From the NCBI GenBank assembly GCA_000818945.1, contig JTFK01001350.1, positions 1-12,206 on the forward strand: a DNA stretch of 12,206 nucleotides. Direction: 5' to 3'. The DNA is from Schizochytrium sp. CCTCC M209059 (taxonomy: Eukaryota; Sar; Bigyra; Thraustochytrida; Thraustochytriidae). Below are positions 7,981 through 12,206 of this stretch, in pieces; positions within the stretch are counted from its first letter, which is position 1; each line of letters starts with the position of its first letter. The translations under genes were made by a program, and so were the position numbers. Under the pieces are notes generated by a model, which did no database searches, was not told the origin of the DNA, and worked only from the letters and a program-made list of their open reading frames with translations.

Positions 7981-8052
7981 TGGGGTATAGCTTAATGGTA
8001 AAGCTTTAGTTTTTGGTACTAAATATTATAGGTTCGAATCCTGTTACTCCAA
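7981..8052 (+). tRNA. trnQ: tRNA-Gln (UUG)
   Basis: Acceptor TGGGGTA pairs with TACTCCA (one G-T). Anticodon stem TTAGT/ACTAA holds the loop TTTTGGT with anticodon TTG. The T-arm is ATAGG-TTCGAAT-CCTGT. The U1-A72 closing pair is typical of bacterial-type tRNA-Gln. It starts four bases after trnS. Confidence 0.93.
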
Positions 8053-8065
8053 AACTTATCTTTTA

Positions 8066-8139
8066 GGTGGGTATAGTATAGTGGTTAGTACGCTTGCTTG
8101 TGGTGCAAGATGTCGAAGGTTCAAATCCTTCTTCCCGCC
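8066..8139 (+). tRNA. trnH: tRNA-His (GUG)
   Basis: Anticodon stem CTTGC/GCAAG holds the loop TTGTGGT with anticodon GTG. The T-arm is GAAGG-TTCAAAT-CCTTC. The extra 5' G (8066) facing C73 (8139) is the tRNA-His identity element. The acceptor has one T-T mismatch near its base. rpl6 begins 21 nt downstream. Confidence 0.94.
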
Positions 8140-8160
8140 AAACGTTTATATATTAATATA

Positions 8161-8685
8161 ATGTATTTTTATTTGAGTTTGCCCTCTACTATTCATTATT
8201 CTTTTCAAGAAGGTCGTCATGTTTTTACACATGTAGCATCAAAACAAAAAATAGTGTTGGAGGAAAACATTCATATTCGCTTTTTTCAAAAAGGGAAACA
8301 ACTTAAAGTTGTTTGCCACAGTAGGCTTTTCTTCGCTAAGTTTAAAGAGATTAAAAAAGCGTTGCACTCATTTATAATATCTAAAATATTTTGTGAAAAA
8401 CTGTTTCTTTACGGGGTAGGCTATCGGTTTAGTCTTACGCTAGAAAATATTCAAATGTCTTGTGGGTTGAGCCATCCTTTGGTATTTAAGGTACCTTCTG
8501 GTGTTTATGCAAAAGTTGGTAAAGATCAAACTAAAATATTTCTCTATAGTCGTGATCAAAAGCTTCTAAAATCTTTCTCCTCGTTTATTTGTTCTCAAAA
8601 AACTAAAGACCCTTATAAAGGCAAAGGGTGCTTTTATGCTAACTCAAAACAAGTGCCGCTAAAAGAAGGTAAACGAGCTAAATAA
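8161..8685 (+). CDS. rpl6: Ribosomal protein L6
   Basis: L6 binds the large-subunit rRNA close to the sarcin-ricin loop and the factor-binding site. From the ATG at 8161 it has 174 residues, full length for the family (about 177). The C-terminal half is clear: GVGYRF at 85-90, then CGLSHPLVFKVPSGV, and the signature PYKGKG at 151-156, ending in KEGKRAK. The N-terminal repeat is diverged. An upstream in-frame TTG at 8098 lies inside trnH and is rejected as a start. The spc-operon partner rps8 is not upstream; trnH takes its place and rps8 lies about 1.6 kb downstream. The stop is 6 nt before rps2. Confidence 0.95.
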   Translation: MYFYLSLPSTIHYSFQEGRHVFTHVASKQKIVLEENIHIRFFQKGKQLKVVCHSRLFFAKFKEIKKALHSFIISKIFCEKLFLYGVGYRFSLTLENIQMSCGLSHPLVFKVPSGVYAKVGKDQTKIFLYSRDQKLLKSFSSFICSQKTKDPYKGKGCFYANSKQVPLKEGKRAK

Positions 8686-8691
8686 AGTTTT

Positions 8692-9174
8692 ATGATTAAA
8701 TTTTCAAAAATAAAAGCCATCCATTCGTTCCTTAGGCGTTATTCTTTTAATAGTCCCTTTTCTTTTTCTCAATTTACTCGTGTGTTTTATCTTGTAAATT
8801 CTATGAAAAAGAATCGTTTGAATGTCTTTGTTGTAGGCACTTCTAAACACTTTACAAACTCTATAGCAGCCCGTCAGGGCTTGGAGAATTTTCATTTGTT
8901 TTCTAGGTGGGTTCCTGGTCTGTTGTCAAATAAGTTTCAAGTTAAGTCACAAAATGTTAACCCAGACGTCCTTATCGTAATGGGCTTTCAAAAAAATTTG
9001 GTGGCAATTCTTGAAGCAAAACAAAATAATATTCCTGTTATTTGCTTTGCGAATGAAGCTTCTATAGAAAAGCATTCTGGTCTTTTTTCATACGTTCTCT
9101 TTTGTGATGTAAGTAATTCAAAATCGTTGTGGTTTGTTATGCATTTGTTGAGTTTTAATCATGGTTCAGTTTAA
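8692..9174 (+). CDS. rps2: Ribosomal protein S2
   Basis: S2 sits at the back of the small subunit head-body junction and bridges to S1 in bacteria. The 160 residues are short next to bacterial S2 (about 240). The recognisable part is NVFVVGTSKHF at 44-54, the RWVPGLLSN segment at 72-80 (the S2 RWLGGxLTN motif, with PG replacing GG), PDVLIVMG at 91-98 and EAKQNNIPVICFAN near 108-121. The N-terminal and coiled-coil insertion regions of bacterial S2 are missing. The 3' end overlaps rps4 by 14 nt in another frame. The rps2-rps4 adjacency after rpl6 is the arrangement I associate with stramenopile mitochondria. Confidence 0.92.
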   Translation: MIKFSKIKAIHSFLRRYSFNSPFSFSQFTRVFYLVNSMKKNRLNVFVVGTSKHFTNSIAARQGLENFHLFSRWVPGLLSNKFQVKSQNVNPDVLIVMGFQKNLVAILEAKQNNIPVICFANEASIEKHSGLFSYVLFCDVSNSKSLWFVMHLLSFNHGSV

Positions 9175-9655
9175 GCACCTTAAAAAACTGAGGTCTAATC
9201 CTTTGTTTTCTCGTAAGTTTGTCCTTTTTTGTATAAAAACAAAGTCATCAAAACAGTCCTTTTTGACACAACTTCAAAAGGTAGGCGTGTCAAAATTGCA
9301 ACGACTGCATGACATTAAAAAGTTTTCTATTACACAACAAAAAGAGCTGCGTATTACTTTCGGCACCCAGGCTTCCTCTGAATCTCTAGAGTTCATTCTA
9401 TGGCGGGTGCGTTTTTTTCCTTCTCGGCTGGCCGCTCGAAGGGCTGTGCTAAGTAAGCAGGTTTACGTTAATGGTGTTTTGCAAAAAAGTTCCCTAGCAA
9501 AGCTGTTTCCTGGGGATATCGTAAACGTAAAAGAGCTTTCTACTTTGGATAATTCTTTTTTTACTAAAGTTTCTTCTGAAGTTTTTATAGAGGCTTCTTT
9601 GGAAGATCGGTACGAAGTAAGTTTTAGCACTAAAAGTTTTGTGGTTTGTTTTTAA
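9161..9655 (+). CDS. rps4: Ribosomal protein S4
   Basis: S4 is an assembly initiator protein that binds the 5' domain of small-subunit rRNA. Its 164 residues contain a clear S4 RNA-binding domain at about 83-130: VRFFPSRLAARRAVLSKQ, then VYVNG, then FPGDIVNV, matching the bacterial R-x-x-A-R-Q-x-V-x-x-G-H-x-x-V-N-G pattern. The N-terminal domain is reduced (bacterial S4 has about 205 residues) and diverged, with an N-terminal KLRSNPLFSRK basic stretch. ATG at 9161 lies inside the end of rps2, giving a 14-nt overlap, so the two are probably translated from one mRNA. A tRNA-like element follows the stop. Confidence 0.93.
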   Translation: MVQFKHLKKLRSNPLFSRKFVLFCIKTKSSKQSFLTQLQKVGVSKLQRLHDIKKFSITQQKELRITFGTQASSESLEFILWRVRFFPSRLAARRAVLSKQVYVNGVLQKSSLAKLFPGDIVNVKELSTLDNSFFTKVSSEVFIEASLEDRYEVSFSTKSFVVCF

Positions 9656-9670
9656 GTTTAGCTTACGTTT

Positions 9671-9716
9671 GCGGGGTAGGTTACATAAAATAAAGGTTCA
9701 ATTCCTTTTTCTCGCA
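9671..9716 (+). other. Truncated tRNA-like element (46 nt, no anticodon arm)
   Basis: This lies between rps4 and rps8. GCGGGG (9671-9676) pairs with CTCGC and the T before it (9710-9715; two G-T pairs), with A9716 in the discriminator position. A perfect 5-bp T-arm AAAGG / TTCAATT / CCTTT (9692-9708) has the canonical T-loop. Only about 14 unpaired bases (AGGTTACATAAAAT) take the place of the D and anticodon arms. The TGCGGGGTA...CTCGCA ends resemble initiator tRNA-Met, so it may be a decayed trnfM kept as an RNA-processing signal. Release at its 3' end would leave rps8 with a 13-nt leader. The structure is seen; origin and role are inferred. Confidence 0.55.
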
Positions 9717-9729
9717 GTATGTTTTCTAT

Positions 9730-10092
9730 ATGGCTAATTTTCAAAAGATAATTACTACTTTGAACATAGCAATTAAGCAACGTATCCTAGTTGCTTACGT
9801 CCCTGTTTCAAGGCAAAACGTATTGTTTGCCAATTTGCTTTATTCAGAAGGCTTCATTAAAGCGTTTACTCTAAAAGATAAGTTTATTAAAGTGAAGCTC
9901 TTTAAAAAGCCCTCTATAATGCAGGGTAAAAAGTTCACTGTAATTTCTCAAAATAAAAAAGACCACTATGCTGGTTATAATGATTTTTGGTCACATAGTG
10001 GAGCTTGTTCTTTTTTTATTACAACTCATAAAGGCATTTTCTCTGTAGGTAAAAATACTCATGGAGGTAAACTGCTTGCTGCTTCTATTTAA
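9730..10092 (+). CDS. rps8: Ribosomal protein S8
   Basis: S8 binds the central domain (helix 21) of small-subunit rRNA. The 120 residues are near the usual 130. The N-terminus has the typical S8 pattern (a DxLTxIRNA-like start, here KIITTLNIAI, then NVLFANLLYSEGFI near 29-42 equal to ILxxLxxEGYI). The C-terminus FFITTHKGIFSVGKNTHGGK with LLAASI matches the S8 STSKGI...GGE-LAY-W ending, without the final aromatic. It is not next to rpl6 as in bacteria. The start follows the tRNA-like element by 13 nt. The stop is 6 nt before nad2. Confidence 0.9.
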   Translation: MANFQKIITTLNIAIKQRILVAYVPVSRQNVLFANLLYSEGFIKAFTLKDKFIKVKLFKKPSIMQGKKFTVISQNKKDHYAGYNDFWSHSGACSFFITTHKGIFSVGKNTHGGKLLAASI

Positions 10093-10098
10093 AAATAA

Positions 10099-11637
10099 AT
10101 GATTTCACTAACGTCTCACGATTTTTTTTCTTGCTTTTCTTCTATTTTTCTAGGGCTTTCTGCTTGTTTTTTTCTAGCTTTTTTTTCTTTCTTCTTTGAT
10201 AAGTCCATTTATATAAAAGAAAATTCTAATAGGTATTTTTTTATAATAAAAGCGTATTGTTTTTATATTACACTTTTTATTCTTCTTTTTGCTCTTCTTC
10301 TAGAGAGCAACAACCCCATTGATTCTTTCGTTAGTTTTTGGGGTTTTTTTTCATACAACTTTTTTACGCACAGTATTACTCTGATAATTCTGTTGTTGAG
10401 TGTTTTTGTTTTGCTAGGTAGTTTTGCTTACATAACTAAGGTTAATTTCTTTTCCTTTGAATTTTTTTTTCTTTATTTGCTAGCCGTTTTTGCTCTAGCA
10501 TGTTTGCCATTGAGTGCTGATTTTTTGGGTGTTTATTTGCTGCTAGAACTGCAATCTTTGATTTTTTACTCATTGGCCAGTTTTAAGAGAACTTCTTCTT
10601 TTTCTACTGAAGCCGGAGTGAAATATTTTATTATAGGCGCTTTTGCATCTGGTATTTTGCTTTTTGGTATGTCTTTGGTATATGGCGCTACAGGTTCTTT
10701 GCAATTTGAAACTTTGAAAATGATTCTTTTCGATACCCGCTATGTCACTTTTGATTTGAACATTTTTCTATGTTACTTTGGTTTCTTTTTGATTTTCTGT
10801 AGTTTTTGTTTTAAAATTAGCGCAGCTCCTTTTCATTTTTGGTCTCCTGAAGTTTATGAAGGGTCTGTTTCTCCTGTTAGCTTTTTTTTTGCAGTAGTCC
10901 CTAAGATTAGTTTGTTTGGTACTTTGCTAAACATCTGTACTGGAGTCTTTTTTGAATTTTCATTCTTTTGGGAAAACTTGTTTTATTTTATCGCGCTTCT
11001 TTCTTTCGCTTTTGGTAGTTTTTCAGCTCTATCTCAAAAGAAAACTAAAAAATTTCTCGCTCTCAGTTCTGTTACTCATGTGGGGTTCATGATGGCAGCC
11101 GCATCTGCTCATAGCTTCAATGGTATGGTCAGTTTGTTTTTTTATCTGTTTGTATACAGTTTTCTTTCTTTGTGTTTTTGGTCTGTTGTTACATTTACTC
11201 GCAAAGAGGAAGCTGGGAATCTCGGTAAATATATCGTAGATATGCAGTATATTTGTAAACAAAATATTCTAATAGGTGTTTCATTGGCTATTTTGCTATT
11301 TTCTATGGCGGGTATTCCCCCTCTTTCCGGGTTTGGTGCTAAGTTTTTTAGTTTTCTTGCCGTTCTAGAAACAAATTCTATTTTGCTTTCTTTTTGTATA
11401 GTACTGTTTGCAGTAGTTAGTTGTTTTTATTATCTTAGAGTTATCAAATGGTTGTTTTTTGATAACGCACCTTTGAAGAAAGGTACTATAAGTAACCAAT
11501 ATCCCGCAGCCCTGTTGAATATTTCTTACTTTGAAAGTTTTACTTTTACAAGTGGTCTTTTCTTTTCTAGTTTTATCTTTATTTACCCTGACTTTTTTAT
11601 ACTCGTTGCACATCGTATAGCCTTGGCTCTTTTTTAA
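10099..11637 (+). CDS. nad2: NADH dehydrogenase subunit 2 (complex I, NuoN-type)
   Basis: Nad2 is one of the antiporter-like proton-pumping subunits in the membrane arm of complex I. The 512 residues are full length (about 480-500 in protists and bacteria) and form many Phe-rich membrane helices. The ion-channel signatures are present: LLLELQSLIFYSLAS with Glu150, the GVKYFIIGAFASG segment with Lys175, a long middle block with KISAAPFHFWSPEVYEG (the KxxxxPxHxWxPxVYEG motif), and GIPPLSGFGAKF with Lys415. The start follows rps8 by 6 nt. The stop TAA lies 8 nt before trnF. There is no intron or frameshift. Confidence 0.97.
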   Translation: MISLTSHDFFSCFSSIFLGLSACFFLAFFSFFFDKSIYIKENSNRYFFIIKAYCFYITLFILLFALLLESNNPIDSFVSFWGFFSYNFFTHSITLIILLLSVFVLLGSFAYITKVNFFSFEFFFLYLLAVFALACLPLSADFLGVYLLLELQSLIFYSLASFKRTSSFSTEAGVKYFIIGAFASGILLFGMSLVYGATGSLQFETLKMILFDTRYVTFDLNIFLCYFGFFLIFCSFCFKISAAPFHFWSPEVYEGSVSPVSFFFAVVPKISLFGTLLNICTGVFFEFSFFWENLFYFIALLSFAFGSFSALSQKKTKKFLALSSVTHVGFMMAAASAHSFNGMVSLFFYLFVYSFLSLCFWSVVTFTRKEEAGNLGKYIVDMQYICKQNILIGVSLAILLFSMAGIPPLSGFGAKFFSFLAVLETNSILLSFCIVLFAVVSCFYYLRVIKWLFFDNAPLKKGTISNQYPAALLNISYFESFTFTSGLFFSSFIFIYPDFFILVAHRIALALF

Positions 11638-11645
11638 TAAGGCTA

Positions 11646-11718
11646 GCTTAAGTAGCTCAGTTGGCAGAGCATAAGACTGAAAATCTTTGTGTCACTGGTT
11701 CAAGTCCAGTCTTAAGCA
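11646..11718 (+). tRNA. trnF: tRNA-Phe (GAA)
   Basis: Acceptor GCTTAAG pairs fully with CTTAAGC, with discriminator A. The D-arm is GCTC/GAGC, the anticodon loop CTGAAAA carries GAA, and the T-arm is ACTGG-TTCAAGT-CCAGT. The outermost anticodon-stem pair (27-43) is a T-T mismatch. The downstream gene begins 11 nt after it. Confidence 0.95.
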
Positions 11719-11729
11719 TTTAAATAAAT

Positions 11730-12026
11730 ATGGTACAAGCCAATTTTAAATCATATAGTCATCAAAAAATAGCAAAAGCAATTAAAGTAGAAAAACGTTT
11801 TGTTTTTAATAGGTCTCACCATGTGAATAAAAAATCAAAAGATTTCACGAAAGTAGTTTTTTATAAAACTACACCCCAAAAAGCGTCTTTTTTTGGTGAT
11901 TGGAGACATTTTTTTGATGATTTTTCATATTACTTTTCTTCTTCTTTTCATATTAATAAAGCCATTTCTGTAGCTAAGGTAAAAGTTACAGTGGCCTGCC
12001 CTTATAGTTTAATGGTTAGAACGTAG
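11730..12026 (+). CDS. rps10: Probable ribosomal protein S10, 3' end overlapping trnE
   Basis: S10 sits in the small-subunit head. The reading frame has 98 codons and is rich in Lys and Arg. The match rests on a short S10-like core: FKSYSHQKIAKAI near residues 6-18 (like the bacterial KAFDHRLID start), then KRFVFNRSHHVNKKSKD at about 22-38, corresponding to the S10 SPHVNKKSREQFEIRTH block. The end AISVAKVKVTVA (78-89) fits the final beta strand. The last nine codons and the TAG at 12024-12026 run into trnE (29-nt overlap), and these residues do not look like S10. If the transcript is cut at the trnE 5' end, it ends in T at 11997 and polyadenylation could make TAA after Ala89. Another small basic ribosomal protein is the alternative. 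Confidence 0.66.
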   Translation: MVQANFKSYSHQKIAKAIKVEKRFVFNRSHHVNKKSKDFTKVVFYKTTPQKASFFGDWRHFFDDFSYYFSSSFHINKAISVAKVKVTVACPYSLMVRT

Positions 12027-12069
12027 CTTTTTCGTAGCTTCAGTGAGAGTTCAATTCTCTCTAAGGGTA
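11998..12069 (+). tRNA. trnE: tRNA-Glu (UUC)
   Basis: Acceptor GCCCTTA pairs with TAAGGGT (G-T at the end) with discriminator A. The D-stem is GTTT/GAAC, and the T-arm GAGAG-TTCAATT-CTCTC is perfect. The anticodon stem TAGCT/AGCTT has a T-T mismatch at 27-43 and holds the loop TTTTCGT with anticodon TTC. G at position 37 is unusual for this tRNA. Reading the loop as TCG (Arg) would break the stem, so Glu is preferred. The 5' part overlaps the end of the rps10 frame. Confidence 0.85.
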
Positions 12070-12087
12070 CCCATTTATTTATATAAT

Positions 12088-12206
12088 ATGACGCAAAAAC
12101 ATCCATTTCATCTAGTGGATCCAAGTCCTTGGCCTCTTTTGGCTTCTATTTCAGCTTTTATTACAACGACCGGCGGGGTTATGTTTATGCATAACTTTAG
12201 TGGGGG
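12088..12206 (+). CDS. cox3: Cytochrome c oxidase subunit 3, 3' truncated by window
   Basis: Cox3 is a core membrane subunit of complex IV that supports proton uptake and stability. Only the first 39 codons are present; the rest lies beyond the window. They read MTQKHPFHLVDPSPWPLLAS and continue through a first membrane helix containing TTGGVMFMH, the canonical cox3 N-terminus (HPxHLVxxSPWPL...GxxMxxH). ATG at 12088 is 18 nt after trnE in an AT-only leader, with no Shine-Dalgarno site. The identification is firm despite the short length. Confidence 0.95.
   Translation, partial: MTQKHPFHLVDPSPWPLLASISAFITTTGGVMFMHNFSG

Noticed and set aside
8098..8160. Upstream TTG start for rpl6
   Set aside because: It falls inside the trnH anticodon arm; the ATG at 8161 gives a full-length L6.
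11029..11613. Minus-strand frames opposite nad2
   Set aside because: Low-complexity Lys/Thr-rich translations that mirror the T-rich nad2 sense strand.
1..12206. CRISPR array, insertion sequence or prophage
   Set aside because: No regularly spaced repeats, transposase or phage genes; the window is a dense organelle gene run.

Overview
The window looks like part of a mitochondrial genome from a gene-rich protist, most likely a stramenopile (ochrophyte-type) alga. The evidence is the combination of respiratory genes (nad7, nad2, cox3), a TatC translocase gene, many mitochondrion-encoded ribosomal protein genes (rpl2, rps19, rps3, rpl16, rpl6, rps2, rps4, rps8, rps10), two compact rRNAs and bacterial-type tRNAs. 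Everything is on the + strand, the DNA is AT-rich with a T-rich coding strand, and spacers are tiny. The rpl6-rps2-rps4 run and the retention of tatC fit stramenopiles, but I cannot name the lineage, and a related protist group is not excluded. All tryptophans I can place are TGG, so the standard code fits. The only TGA stop is that of rpl2.

Layout. Positions 2-607 hold the 3' part of tatC. A ribosomal protein block related to the bacterial S10 operon follows (rpl2, rps19, rps3, rpl16; 610-2617), then a short tRNA-like hairpin and nad7 (2680-3873). Next come trnG(UCC), the large-subunit rRNA (about 3972-6432) and the small-subunit rRNA (about 6474-7796), in the reverse of the bacterial order. 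A tRNA cluster trnS(GCU)-trnQ(UUG)-trnH(GUG) leads into rpl6-rps2-rps4 (8161-9655). A second truncated tRNA-like element precedes rps8 and nad2 (9730-11637). The end holds trnF(GAA), a probable rps10, trnE(UUC) and the start of cox3.

How it works together. The genes serve complex I (nad7, nad2), complex IV (cox3), Tat-type protein export (tatC) and the mitochondrial ribosome. Structured RNAs (tRNAs, tRNA-like elements, a hairpin after nad7) stand at most boundaries between gene blocks, and the downstream reading frame often starts only 11-21 nt later. This suggests long co-transcripts cut by tRNA-processing enzymes. The rps10/trnE overlap, where cutting at the tRNA 5' end would leave a U that polyadenylation could turn into a UAA stop, and the two acceptor-plus-T-arm elements are the most interesting points. 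The small rRNA 3' end has lost a recognisable anti-Shine-Dalgarno sequence and the genes lack Shine-Dalgarno sites, so initiation probably relies on short AT-rich leaders.
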